Shown here piece after piece: positions 41,801-52,534 of a stretch of DNA of 64,000 nt. A program made the translations under genes and the position numbers. Numbering within the stretch: the first letter of the stretch is position 1; every line of letters starts with the position of its first letter. The notes under the pieces were generated by a model that was not told the DNA's origin, ran no database searches, and saw nothing but the letters and a program-made list of their open reading frames with translations. Source of the stretch: Agrococcus sediminis (GTDB lineage: Bacteria > Actinomycetota > Actinomycetes > Actinomycetales > Microbacteriaceae); assembly GCF_007923295.1 (NCBI RefSeq), contig NZ_VOIR01000011.1:434001-498000 (forward strand), given 5' to 3'.

Positions 41801-43005
41801 TGACGTTCTCGAAGTCGGGCACGCTCGACGCTGAGGGCGACGCGCAGGTGGGCGATGTCATCACCTACGCCTTCGTGGTGACGAACGACGGCACCCGCAC
41901 GCTCGCGGACGTCGGCATCGACGACCCCATGGCGGGGCTGTCGGAGCTCGTCTACGCGTGGCCGGGCGAGACCGGCGTCCTGGCGCCGGGCGAGACGGTG
42001 ACCGCGACGGCGACCTACGCGGTGACGCAGGCCGACATCGACGCGGGCTTCGTGCGCAACGCTGCGCTCGCGTCGACGGACGGGCCGGATGCGCCGGGCG
42101 AGACGACGACCCCGCTGCAGCAGCGCTCCGAGCTGCTGTTCGAGAAGACCGCGGGCTACGCGGCGCCGCTGTTCGGTGCGCCTGCCTCGGTGGGCGACAC
42201 GATCTCCTACGGCTTCCGGCTCGAGAACGCAGGCACGACGACGCTCACGGGCGTCGCGGTGATCGACGAGCTCGCGGGCCTGTCGACCATCGAGTACGCC
42301 TGGCCCGACGAGGCGCGCCCCGGCGTGCTGCTGCCGGGCGAGGTCGCGACGGCGACGGCGACGTATGCGCTGACGCAGGCCGACCTCGACGCCGGCGCCG
42401 TGCACAACGCGGCCACCGGCACGGCGACGCCGCCGGTGGCACCGGGGGCTCCCGTCCCCGCGCCGCTGACGCCGGGCGATGAGACCACGACCGAGCTCCC
42501 GCGCACCACCGGCATCGAGCTGACCAAGGTCGGCGCGGTGGAGGAGGGCGCCATCGGCGAGGTCGGCGACCGCATCACCTACGCGTTCGAGGTCACGAAC
42601 ACGGGCAGCACGACGCTCACCGAGGTGTCGATCGCGGATGCGATGCCGGGCCTGTCCGAGATCGCCTACATCTGGCCGAGCCAGGCGGGCGTGCTGCTGC
42701 CCGGCGAGACGGTCGCGGCGACGGCGACGTATGCGCTGACCGCCGGCGACCTCGAGGGCGACACGGTCGTGAACGACGCGACCGCCACGGGCACGCCCCC
42801 GACCGGCATGGAGCCGCCGACGGACGGTGCCTCGGCGACGGTCGACGTGCCGAGCCCCGAGCACCCGGGCACGGGCCTGCCGCAGACGGGCATGGAGGTG
42901 CCGATCCCACTGATCGCGGGCGGCGCCGCCCTGCTGCTGCTCCTCGGCGGACTGCTCGTGTGGCGCTCGCGGCGGGCGCGCGACGACGAGGAGCCGCTGC
43001 TGTAG
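29848..43005 (+). CDS. Giant LPXTG-anchored surface protein with 34 DUF11/DUF7507-type repeats
   Basis: A 4385-residue secreted protein. Residues 1-41 are a signal peptide (basic start, hydrophobic GLTMLLAATAVVFT, then AVAAEAA). Residues about 45-400 are a non-repeated beta-rich head with the motifs RAELYWMGNTGV and CFGGWSMSLVYDF, as found at the tips of DUF11-type adhesins. Residues 401-4335 are 34 tandem domains of about 115 residues. Each has a pattern like YTFTITNTGNVT, then a DELEGL turn, W-P-G, LAPGESV and a TQADVDAG helix. A Pro-rich linker leads to LPQTG (4344-4348), a hydrophobic helix and the basic tail RSRRAR, a complete sortase signal. Covalent anchoring to peptidoglycan and an adhesin or stalk role are inferred. 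The ATG at 29848 has only a weak GAAGA ribosome-binding site. Confidence 0.9.
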   Translation: MLPRARTPRCRSITKPIAAGLTMLLAATAVVFTPAVAAEAAVIKPITSSYDEIVNGDYVMIGNGNLVASTPTLSQRSDTPTGLHNGTVSGTGTSRVHYNDYLTMVNVGASAAMGSNSSQARVTIPAGSRVVRAELYWMGNTGVVQGQTGARCSSNAGVTGSVPTGSYRDRMPRVRVGTGPVQVVSGATFTTEPTVNTNESYYYSGRADVTSLLAGLPAGSQQLVSVGDLWLAQGHGCFGGWSMSLVYDFGSYSANDPGTVARNVILSDGHARLASSDVPLTVPFGTFNSVAPGTRASFSLGEGDAAIVGDYAEYRNGPSGARTRITSPTGVTDNIGTGSTASSVRYQGTSTGSFYNASMTVVDAPLTAIGTGQVQPELVLGTTGDSYMLQSVALSVPVGAVTVDKSVNGDDDLQQLVEGEIPTFTIVVSNTGSAPLRNVRVSDPWATACDRVIGDLATGQSVSYECLGPPVFEGYTNVATVSAETSGGVAVRDQDDPSVIQYTDIALDKRVSPGADYTARAGDTLEYAFVVRNAGTSPLTSIVLTDDMAGLQGLAIDWATSSNPASPSGTLAAGETVIARATYVLTQADVNRGSVVNANARVEGSDASGNRVAALDGATHPIPSLPALELLKSGVLAEGMPGDPIVYTFSARNTGNVPLTGVAISDPMPGLGALAYTWPGTPGQLAPGQTVTATATAPLTQAQADAGEVRNTATVVGMPPTGPQISDEGSTRVVVEREPSIDIEKRGTLTGGSVAGDPVVYELVVTNDGNTTLTGVTVSDPLFAADDIQVVGEWPGDPGTLLAGQSMTFTATHQLTQDEVDAGRLDNTANVSGTPPGGLADATDSDSFTISLEQEPGIELAKAGTLVLGGPGVADDRIDYTFTILNSGNVTLTEVALDDADLGGATISYTWPGETGTLAPGETATATAAWSVTQAQRDAGRAENTAVVSGTSPEGAAVEDDDTAIVPIVSRPALALDKSGSLETGMRQIGDTVDYAFTVTNTGNITLSDVAVADDLVDAPVAIAWPATAGTLLPGQSATGTAQYTLTQADIDRGFVDNVATASATSPRGENPVTTDDDRVLVPQTSRFSLEKTGTLADGAQGIAGDEVVYTFLVANTGNTTLTDVTVEDPLPGLSTPTAESWPAAAGVLLPGQTVELTATYTLTQADVDALTRENTAIVSGTTPDGASTSVIDDHSLPIVVEPSIALTKTGALTGGAVVGSTISYDFDIVNDGPLTLSGISLVDALPGISAIEYGAWPDPEQPATLAPGESGSATATYALTQADIERGFVDNAASVFASTQEGVSASASDEQRVELPAAPGITVTKTPTLVGEGVAGATISYAIVAQNTGNVALTGVTLTDELEGLAGFTLVWPGTPGTLQPGQSVTAAPTYAVTQADVDRGLVENTAAASGTPARGEPVSDSADGDVQLSTDASIVLTKDASLATGATGAVGDAVEFDFVVRNAGDVTVTGVSIDDPMFPAGVVFGAWPDTAAPGTLAPGEQVTASAERALTQADLDANGVVNEATASATPPNNAEPVTDTDDATVPLPGTASLTLVKDGALSGIGNPGDTIDYTFTITNTGTVTVRDIALADELEGLSDIAFGTWPGTEGELPPGESVEATASYAVTQADADAGTVDNSATATGSTQENGEVEATDTDEQPLASLGALTIDKTHTADGLAVGDVVDYAFVVENTGGLTLSDVSITDELPGLTAIAYGDWPAADGVLLPGESVTATAQLTVTQAHLDAGEIVNVATAAATAPRGPAPSGTDTDTVALLQGPALTLVKTGALAEGATGVAGDVITYAFSIRNAGNVTVTGLELTDELDGLSEPVFALWPGEPGTLAPGDVVTATATYAVTQADADAGRVDNTADVTGDTATAGPVADADDATVPLGAAPGLSIAKSHTGTGFGVDDVVPYTFLVTNTGDVTLTDVTVADALPGLGDVAYGEWESGTAGTLLPGQSVTATAPLTVTQAHVDAGLIENEATATGTPPRATLPTPSATDDDTVVLAQSPSLSLVKDGELVDLVDGVAGDRIDYTFTITNDGDVTVSDIALSDELAGLTDIAFGTWPGEPGVLAPGEAVTATASLVLTQADADALQVVNEASATGTTATAGDVGDSAQHVEPLPAVGALSIDKTHPAGDYAVGDTVEYSFVVTNTGDLTLTGVEASDELEGLSDLAYGTWPGETGVLAPTQSVTATATLVVTQAHVDAGSIDNTAAAVGTTPQGVVLEEDDTDTVPFAATPRLTLTKTGALTSGVGNAGDTVTYTFEIENEGNVTIAAIALADDLEGLSDIAFGPFPSIDGVLAPGESVTATATYAVTQADADRGSIDNEATASGLTPTRQPVSDADEHTQELRSVSAIEIDKSHTAGTFAVGDEVEYAFLVTNTGGLTLEDVSVTDELPGLGDIAYGEWPAAEGVLLPGESVTATATLTVTQAHLDAGEIVNEASATATAPRGDDPSDSDTDRVALERIASIELLKTGELAGIGNAGDEIAYTFTITNDGNVTVSGIELEDALPGIGEVVFGDWPAESGTLLPGESVEATAVYVVTQADADAGTVVNDASASGTTPAGPVDDQAAHTQGLGATALLEFTKSHEAPASPLAVGDDVTYTFLVENVGGLTLTHVTVSDALTGLGDIAYGEWASGTVGTLLPGQSVTATATLAVTQAHVDAGEILNEASVTGAPPRDGIAPPVTTDDDRVPLLQRASVALEKTGELRDGALGITGDTIDYAFTIRNDGTVTVSGIELSDELEGLGDIAFGAWPGEAGVLAPGESVEASASYVLTQADADAGTVVNEASVTGTTATAGPVGDEAAHTQPLGAAPSLTIEKSHEGSAFVVGETVPYTIVATNDGDVTLREVEVTDALDGLEITGTAWDGAEGVLLPGESVVVTAGLVVTQAHVDAGSVVNEAVVAATPSAGEPLRETATDTVPFAQLPSISLEKTSVVEGASAGDGVDYAFTIENTGTVTLSDVGLSDELEGLGDIAFGEWPGAEGVLAPGDVVTATARYVLTQADVDRGSIVNDATAVGTAPSGAAAGVVARDEASVTDTLEASPSLRFAKEAQVDAPALGSVVTYGFELENTGNVTLAGVAVSDPLPGLSELDYSWPGDAGVLLPGEIATATATYTITQADVDAGGVTNGASAVGAPPVGEPVRPTDEVTVPITTQPALVLDKAATLEEGAAGVAGDEVTYTLVVRNDGDVTLTAIELADPMAGLSDIVFGEWPGTAGQLAPGEQVSATATYALTQADVDAGFVDNAATASAQPPSGDRIAVDDDERLLTPGTIGISLDKSAVATAGAASVAGDTVAYELVIANEGSRTLTSIVLSDPLPGLSAPVIDWSTAAIEGQLAPGEQVVATAGYTLTQADVDAGLVENTATVAAADLRGNPVEAGDTAAVALEGTPLLTLDKRVVNDADAVGETVEYRFELANEGTVTLRDIALVDALAGVSTPVIDWSTAAVKGELAPGETVTATATLTLTQAHVDAGSVVNDATASATPDGGEPIEAGDSSTLPLPQLPSLTTDKSAELPEGSTGAVGEAIDYTIVVVNDGTVTVGTVTVDDPMFAADALAFDWSGATTEGSLAPGEALTVTATHVLTQADVDAGRVDNTALASGSSPTGTVDDDATAVVTIVQSPSMAFTKTASTDTAPALGETVTYTFEVTNTGNTTLRGVAIDDSMEGLSPLEYAWPGEGGTLAPGETVTATATYGITQRDVDAGSVDNTATATGTTPDGGTLEPTVTEQVEIDRHPSLRLAKLGTLAGGAVGVAGDRVDYAFQVVNTGDVTLTGVAIDDPLPGLSDIVFGAWPGEPGVLAPGQAVTASASAVLTQAHVDAGRVVNDATASAASPSGETVTDGDSAEVGTQQRGALDVEKSSTVTGAGVVGDEIAYAFSATNTGTVTLTGVSLSDELEGLGDIAYAWPGAAGVLAPGETVTATATYAITQADLDRGSVENSVVVRGQVPGGGPVEHEDSVTTPTPGFGSLTFSKSGTLDAEGDAQVGDVITYAFVVTNDGTRTLADVGIDDPMAGLSELVYAWPGETGVLAPGETVTATATYAVTQADIDAGFVRNAALASTDGPDAPGETTTPLQQRSELLFEKTAGYAAPLFGAPASVGDTISYGFRLENAGTTTLTGVAVIDELAGLSTIEYAWPDEARPGVLLPGEVATATATYALTQADLDAGAVHNAATGTATPPVAPGAPVPAPLTPGDETTTELPRTTGIELTKVGAVEEGAIGEVGDRITYAFEVTNTGSTTLTEVSIADAMPGLSEIAYIWPSQAGVLLPGETVAATATYALTAGDLEGDTVVNDATATGTPPTGMEPPTDGASATVDVPSPEHPGTGLPQTGMEVPIPLIAGGAALLLLLGGLLVWRSRRARDDEEPLL
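31048..42855 (+). repeat. 34 tandem domain repeats of about 347 bp
   Basis: The repeats are counted from VTVDKS (residue 401) to the last TVDVPS. They are diverged at DNA level, with no long identical stretches obvious, but keep periodic words such as ctgacgcaggccgac. The first two units are the most divergent and the last units are more irregular in length. Confidence 0.88.
34498..38658 (+). repeat. Six alternating two-domain units inside the giant gene
   Basis: Repeats 11-22 alternate in kind. B units have TFTI-type strands and TQADADAG. A units open with DKTHT, KSHT or KSHE and have TQAHVDAG or TQAHLDAG. Six B-A pairs of about 693 bp follow each other, so this part grew by copying a pair rather than a single domain. 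Confidence 0.8.
42877..42891 (+). other. LPQTG sortase motif
   Basis: Encodes residues 4344-4348 of the giant protein, followed by a hydrophobic segment and an Arg-rich tail. Class A/E-type housekeeping sortase recognition is expected. No sortase gene lies in the window. Confidence 0.9.
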
Positions 43006-43015
43006 CCGCCGCCCG

Positions 43016-43021
43016 TAGCCT
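43016..43021 (+). promoter_or_regulatory. -10 hexamer of leaderless trmH-like transcript
   Basis: TAGCCT, GGAGGC, ATG at 43028, just after the stop of the giant gene. Confidence 0.55.
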
Positions 43022-43027
43022 GGAGGC

Positions 43028-43681
43028 ATGCAGCCACCGGTGACCGGCCCCGACGCCGACGAGCCCCAGCTGGCCGTCGGCGTCGGGCCGTTCGCGGGCG
43101 AGTGGCCGAGCGACGAGCGCCTCGACGCCGCGCTGCTCGAGCACGGCGACCGGCGCAACGTCGTCGACCGCTACCGCTACTGGCGGCACGAGGCGATCGT
43201 GGCCGACCTCGACACCCGCCGCCACCCCTTCCACGTCGCGATCGAGAACTGGCAGCACGACCTCAACATCGGGTCGATCGTCCGCACCGCCAACGCGTTC
43301 ACCGCATCCGCCGTGCACATCATCGGCAAGCGCCGCTGGAACCGGCGCGGCGCCATGGTGACCGACCGCTACCAGCACGTGCTGCACCACGAGACGACGG
43401 ATGCGTTCACCGCGTGGGCGCGCGGTGCGGGCCTGACCGTCGTGGCCGTCGACAACACCGAGGGCAGCGTGCCCGTCGACGCGGCGCCGCTGCCGGAGCG
43501 CTGCGTGCTGCTGTTCGGTCAGGAGGGGCCGGGGCTGACCGAGGCGGCGGTCGCGGCGGCTGATGCGCACGTCGCGATCCGCCAGTTCGGCTCGACCCGC
43601 TCGATCAACGCCGCGGCGGCCGCCGCCATCGTCATGCACGAGTGGATCCGCGTGCACGCCGCCGGCCGTCCCGCCGGCTGA
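43028..43681 (+). CDS. TrmH/SpoU-family RNA 2'-O-methyltransferase
   Basis: A 217-residue SPOUT enzyme. SpoU motif 1 is HDLNIGSIVRTANAF (with the conserved Asn and Arg), motif 2 is VLLFGQEGPGL and motif 3 is IRQFGSTRSINAAAAAAIV, which form the knotted SAM site. It methylates a ribose in tRNA or rRNA; the exact position is unknown. It has no extra RNA-binding domain beyond about 60 N-terminal residues. Confidence 0.88.
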   Translation: MQPPVTGPDADEPQLAVGVGPFAGEWPSDERLDAALLEHGDRRNVVDRYRYWRHEAIVADLDTRRHPFHVAIENWQHDLNIGSIVRTANAFTASAVHIIGKRRWNRRGAMVTDRYQHVLHHETTDAFTAWARGAGLTVVAVDNTEGSVPVDAAPLPERCVLLFGQEGPGLTEAAVAAADAHVAIRQFGSTRSINAAAAAAIVMHEWIRVHAAGRPAG

Positions 43682-43751
43682 GCAGACCGCGCCCGCAGCC
43701 CGCAGCCGTCTCGAAGTCCCCGCCCCGCCCCGCCCCGGCTCGCCCCGCCCG

Positions 43752-43845
43752 CGCACAACGCAAGCACCTCAGCCTGTTCGCGGGGCGAACGCTGCTGCTG
43801 CCACCCCCAGCCCGCTGCTCCTCGTCGCCGGGCTTGCGTTGTGCG
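43752..43845. terminator. 14-bp perfect inverted repeat between convergent genes
   Basis: CGCACAACGCAAGC (43752-43765) and its exact complement GCTTGCGTTGTGCG (43832-43845) flank 66 bases. It lies between the ends of the trmH-like gene and the nei2-like gene. It may be a bidirectional terminator with a large loop or the ends of a lost small element. No coding frame is convincing inside. Confidence 0.5.
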
Positions 43846-43882
43846 GACGGCCGTCGGGAGCGCGCGCCGCGGGGCAGAGTCG

Positions 43883-44680
43883 CTAGGCGGCCGCCGGCTC
43901 CGGCTGGCACCTCGGGCACCACTGCACCTGCCGCAGCATCCCGTCCTCGAGCCCGAGCTGCGCATCCCTGATGCGCGTGCCGCACCGCCTGCACGGCTGG
44001 CCGCCGCGGCCGTAGACCCACGTCCGCCGACCGTTGCGCGTGTCGCCCGTGAACGTGCGCTCGGTGCGCTCGCGGTTGGCGACCATCAGCCGCCGCGCGA
44101 GCGCGACGAGCCGCTCCACGTCGACCTCGCCCACGGGCGTCGCCGGGTGCACGCCGCGCAGGAAGCACAGCTCGCCGCGGTACACGTTGCCGAGCCCGGC
44201 GACGGCGTGCTGGTCGAGCAGTGCGACGCCCACCGGCGCACCGGTCGCGCGCAGCCGCCGCGCAGCCTCCGCGGCCATCGGCTCGTCCCATCCCTCGTCG
44301 AGCAGGTCGGGGCCGAGGTAGTCGAGCGAGGCGAGGTCGCCCGCGCGCGGCAGCAGCTCGAGCACCGGCAGGCTCGACCCGACGATCTCGTGCTGATCGG
44401 TGGCGAGCACGACGCGGATGGTGTGGGTCGCGACGGGCGCGCGGCGACCGGGCTCGAGCACGTGCCAGAGCCCGTCCATGCCGGCGTGCGAGTGGATCGT
44501 GAAGCGCTCGCCGCGCATCAGCAGGTGCTTGCCGACGGCTCGCACCTCGTCGATGCGCTCCCCGGCGAGGTCGGCGGTGGCGAGCGAGGGCACTCGGAAG
44601 TCGCTCCGCAGCAGCTCGCGCCCGGCCATCGCCGCGCCCAGGCGCACGGCGGCGCGGTAGATCGTGTCGCCCTCGGGCAT
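43883..44680 (-). CDS. Fpg/Nei-family DNA glycosylase (Nei2-like)
   Basis: A 265-residue repair enzyme. The start MPEGDTIYRAA provides the catalytic Pro2 and Glu3. The helix-two-turn-helix contains LLDQHAVAGLGNVYRGELCF, and a C-terminal zinc finger has CRRCG...CPRC. It excises oxidised bases and cleaves the abasic site. It lies 28 bases downstream of lhr on the same strand, so the two are probably co-transcribed, a common actinobacterial pairing. Confidence 0.9.
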   Translation of the reverse strand: MPEGDTIYRAAVRLGAAMAGRELLRSDFRVPSLATADLAGERIDEVRAVGKHLLMRGERFTIHSHAGMDGLWHVLEPGRRAPVATHTIRVVLATDQHEIVGSSLPVLELLPRAGDLASLDYLGPDLLDEGWDEPMAAEAARRLRATGAPVGVALLDQHAVAGLGNVYRGELCFLRGVHPATPVGEVDVERLVALARRLMVANRERTERTFTGDTRNGRRTWVYGRGGQPCRRCGTRIRDAQLGLEDGMLRQVQWCPRCQPEPAAA

Positions 44681-44708
44681 CAGCGTGCCGCCGCGATCGT
44701 CCAGCGCA

Positions 44709-49409
<4,701 letters not shown>

Positions 49410-49461
49410 CGGCTCAGTACAGCACAGCCGCCTTGGGGGACGACCGGGGAAGGATGGAGGG

Positions 49462-50523
49462 ATGCACGCGCTCGCCCACCCGGCCCCGATCCCGCGCTCC
49501 GCCTCCGTCGAGGTGGCCGGCGCCGACCCCTCGCCAGCGGCGGCGGTGACGATCGATCGCGGCACCGGCGCGGCGCTCGCGGCGGATGCGTCGGGTGCGC
49601 TGCCGAGCGACGTGGCGGCCGCGCTCCGGGCCGCGCCGGCGCTCGCCGCCGCCGTGCCGCTGCCCGCGGCCGACGCGACCGCCGAGCGGCTCGAGGCGCT
49701 CGCGACGCTCGGCGCCCACGACCTCGAGGTCGCGCGGGCGGTCGAGCCGCACCTCGACGCGGTCGCGATCCTCGCGGAGGCGGGCGTCGAGCCGCACCCC
49801 GGCGCCTACGGCGTCTTCGCCGCCGAGGGCCCCGGCATGCGCCTCGAGCTCGAGGGCGGCCGGCTGACGGGCGAGAAGCCCTGGTGCTCGCTCGCCGACC
49901 GGCTCGACCGCGCGCTCGTGTCGGCGTGGCAGGGCGACGAGCGCGTGCTCGTCGATGTCGACCTGCGGCAGCACGGCGTCGAGCCCGTCGCCGGCGCCTG
50001 GCACGCGCGCGGCCTCACCGGCATCCCCTCCGGCCCCGTGCGCTTCGACGGCGCCGCGGCGACGCCGGTGGGCGAGCCCGGCTGGTACCTGCGCCGCCCC
50101 GGCTTCGCGTGGGGCGGGATCGGCGTCGCCGCGTGCTGGCACGGCGGTGCGGTGGCCGTGGCGCGGCGGCTGCTCGACGGCGCGGGGGATGCGCCGCTGC
50201 GGCTCGCGCACCTGGGCGCGGTCGACGAGGCGCTCACCGCCTCCCGCCTGGCGCTCGCCGACGCGGCCCGACGGATCGACGCGGGCGACGTCGACGACCC
50301 GGGCATGCTCGCGCTCCGCACCCGCGGCATCGTCGCGCGCGCGGTCGAGGAGGTGCTCGCGCGCGTCGGCAGGGCGCTCGGCCCCGGCCCGCTCGCGCTC
50401 GACGCCGAGCACGCCCGCCGGGTGGCCGACCTGCAGCTCTACGTCCGGCAGCACCACGCCGAGCGCGACCAGGCGTCGCTCGGCGCCGCGCTCGTCGCCG
50501 ACCGCGCGGGCCGCGCGTGGTGA
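49462..50523 (+). CDS. Acyl-CoA dehydrogenase-like flavoprotein
   Basis: A 353-residue protein resembling acyl-CoA dehydrogenases. It has an N-terminal helical region, the middle beta domain (MRLELEGGRLTGEKPWCSLA, near residue 120) and a C-terminal helical bundle with RRLLDGAGDAPLRLAHLGAVD and QLYVRQHHAERDQASLG. It is shorter than typical members, and a catalytic Glu cannot be placed with confidence. It opens a three-gene operon with four-base GTGA overlaps. GAAGGA seven bases upstream fixes the ATG at 49462. Context suggests it acts on an acyl or carrier-bound intermediate made by the operon, not in beta-oxidation. Confidence 0.75.
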   Translation: MHALAHPAPIPRSASVEVAGADPSPAAAVTIDRGTGAALAADASGALPSDVAAALRAAPALAAAVPLPAADATAERLEALATLGAHDLEVARAVEPHLDAVAILAEAGVEPHPGAYGVFAAEGPGMRLELEGGRLTGEKPWCSLADRLDRALVSAWQGDERVLVDVDLRQHGVEPVAGAWHARGLTGIPSGPVRFDGAAATPVGEPGWYLRRPGFAWGGIGVAACWHGGAVAVARRLLDGAGDAPLRLAHLGAVDEALTASRLALADAARRIDAGDVDDPGMLALRTRGIVARAVEEVLARVGRALGPGPLALDAEHARRVADLQLYVRQHHAERDQASLGAALVADRAGRAW

Positions 50524-51836
50524 GCGCGACCGGGCCCGCCGGCGGTCCGCCGCGCTTCGACGGCGCCGACGCCGGCACCGCCCACGCCGACTGGCTCGCG
50601 AGCGCGGCGCTCCGCGATGCGGCGGTGCTCGAGGCCGAGCCGAGCGCGCTGCTCGTCGTCGCCGCGCACCCCGACGACGAGGTGCTCGGCGCCTACGGCT
50701 CGATGCTCGCCGCCGCCCGGCGCGGCGCCGCCGTCACCGTCGTGGTCGCGACCGACGGCGAGGGCTCGCACCCGGGGTCGCCGACCGTCGACCCGACCGC
50801 GCTCGCGCGGCTCCGGCGCGCCGAGCACGAGGCGTCGCTCGCGGGGCTCGGCGCCCGCATCGTGCGGCTCGGGCTGCCCGACGGCGCGCTGCAGGAGCGG
50901 CGGCGTGAGCTCGTGACGGCGATCGCGCCGCTCGTCGCCGCGCTGCCGGAGGACGGCCTCGTCGTCGCGCCCTGGGCGCACGACGGGCATCCCGACCACG
51001 AGGCGGTGGGGGATGCGTCGGCCGCGGTCGCGCGGGAGCTCGGCCGCGCGTGCGCGTGGGCGCCCATCTGGTCGTGGCTGTGGGGCGAGCCGGGGCTCTT
51101 CGACGGCGCGGCGCTGCGGCGGGTGCCGCTCGACGACGTCGCGCGCGCCGCGAAGGCGACGGCGATCGCCGCGCACCGCTCGCAGGTGGCGCCGCTCTCG
51201 CCGCACCCGGCAGACCGCGCCGTGCTCACGCCGACGATGCTCGAGCGGTTCGCGGGCGACGAGTGGCTGCTGCTCGCGCCGCCCGCCGCCGCGACGGCCT
51301 TCGACGACCGCTACGCGGGCGAGGGCGACCCCTGGTCGACCCGCGACTCCTGGTACGAGCGGCGCAAGCGGCAGGTCGTGCTCGCCGCGCTGCCCGAGGA
51401 GCGCTACCGCCTGGCGCTCGAGGTGGGCTGCGGCACCGCCACGCTCACCGCCGAGCTCGCCGGCCGCTGCGACGGCGCGCTCGGCGTCGACGCCTCGATC
51501 CCCGCGCTCGCCGAGGCGCGCCGCACGATCGCGGGCGCGGCGAACGCCTGGGTCGAGCACCGCGCGGTCGAGCAGGGCCTCCCGGCAGCCGCCGTCGACC
51601 TCGTCGTGCTCAGCGAGATCGGCTCCTACGTCGAGCCGCGGGTGCTCCGCGGGCTCGTCGAGCAGGCGCGCGACCGCGGCGCGCACGTCGTGCTGTGCCA
51701 CTGGCGCGGCGAGGGCGACGACCTCCTGGCCTCGGCCGACGAGGTGCACGCGCTCGCCGCCGGCGTGCCCGGCCTCCGCCGCATCGTCGAGCACCGCGAC
51801 GAGCGCTTCCTCGTCGACGTGCTGGTGCCCGCGTGA
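50520..51836 (+). CDS. PIG-L deacetylase fused to a SAM-dependent methyltransferase
   Basis: A 438-residue two-domain protein. The first domain (about 40-260) has the zinc motif VVAAHPDDEVLGAYGSM and DGHPDHEAVGDA of LmbE/PIG-L N-acetylglucosamine deacetylases. The second (about 285-435) is a NodS-like methyltransferase with the SAM motif ALEVGCGTATLTAEL. It probably deacetylates an amino sugar or similar and methylates the product. It starts with GTG overlapping the upstream stop and ends overlapping the next start. Confidence 0.85.
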   Translation: MSATGPAGGPPRFDGADAGTAHADWLASAALRDAAVLEAEPSALLVVAAHPDDEVLGAYGSMLAAARRGAAVTVVVATDGEGSHPGSPTVDPTALARLRRAEHEASLAGLGARIVRLGLPDGALQERRRELVTAIAPLVAALPEDGLVVAPWAHDGHPDHEAVGDASAAVARELGRACAWAPIWSWLWGEPGLFDGAALRRVPLDDVARAAKATAIAAHRSQVAPLSPHPADRAVLTPTMLERFAGDEWLLLAPPAAATAFDDRYAGEGDPWSTRDSWYERRKRQVVLAALPEERYRLALEVGCGTATLTAELAGRCDGALGVDASIPALAEARRTIAGAANAWVEHRAVEQGLPAAAVDLVVLSEIGSYVEPRVLRGLVEQARDRGAHVVLCHWRGEGDDLLASADEVHALAAGVPGLRRIVEHRDERFLVDVLVPA

Positions 51837-52534
51837 GCGCCCCGCGCATCCGCCGCCTGCTCGTCGTCGTGCCCGCGCGCGACGAAGCCGGGACGGTCGC
51901 CGCGTGCGTCGCGAGCGTGCACGCCGCAGCGGCCGCGCTCGCCGAGGCGAGGCCCGAGATCGAGGTGCGCCTCGTCGTCGTCGCCGACGCGTGCGCCGAT
52001 GCCACGGCCGCCGTCGCACGCGCCGCGGGCGCCGAGGTCCTCGAGATCGACGCCGCCGCCGTCGGCGTCGCCCGCCAGCGCGGCGTCGAGCACGGACTCG
52101 GCGCCGATCCCGCCGACGGCCGCAGCTGGATCGCGACGACCGACGCCGACAGCGTCGTGCCGCGCTCGTGGCTGCTCGACCACGCCGACGCCGCGGAGTC
52201 CGGCGCCGACCTGCTCGTCGGTCGCGTCGAGCCCGACGCCGCGCACCTGCCGCCCGGTGCGCTCGCCGCCTGGCGCGCGGCGCACGACCACCTCCCGGTG
52301 GGCGCGTCGGTGCACGGGGCGAACCTCGGGGTGCGGGCGGATGCGCTGGCGCGCGTCGGCGGGTTCGCCCCCGTCCGCCTGCACGAGGATGTCGACCTCG
52401 TCGCGCGCCTCCGCGGGGCGGGCGCCGTCGCCGACGCGGTCGAGCGCGCCGCGGTCGTGACCTCGGGCCGCACCCGCAGCCGGGTGCGCGGCGGCTTCGC
52501 GAGCTACCTCGCCGCGCTGTCCGACTGCGCCTGA
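51833..52534 (+). CDS. GT2-family glycosyltransferase
   Basis: A 233-residue GT-A enzyme. It starts RRLLVVVPARDEAGTVAACV and has the metal motif WIATTDADSVVP and the acceptor motif LHEDVDLVARLR (ED). It uses an NDP-sugar on an unknown acceptor, and no membrane helix is present. It is third in the coupled operon. Its last 31 bases overlap the end of the convergent sigma-factor gene. Confidence 0.85.
   Translation: MSAPRIRRLLVVVPARDEAGTVAACVASVHAAAAALAEARPEIEVRLVVVADACADATAAVARAAGAEVLEIDAAAVGVARQRGVEHGLGADPADGRSWIATTDADSVVPRSWLLDHADAAESGADLLVGRVEPDAAHLPPGALAAWRAAHDHLPVGASVHGANLGVRADALARVGGFAPVRLHEDVDLVARLRGAGAVADAVERAAVVTSGRTRSRVRGGFASYLAALSDCA

Noticed and set aside
31048-42855. CRISPR-like regular repeats
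   Set aside because: The period is about 347 bp, the repeats are coding and diverged, and there are no short identical repeats with unique spacers.
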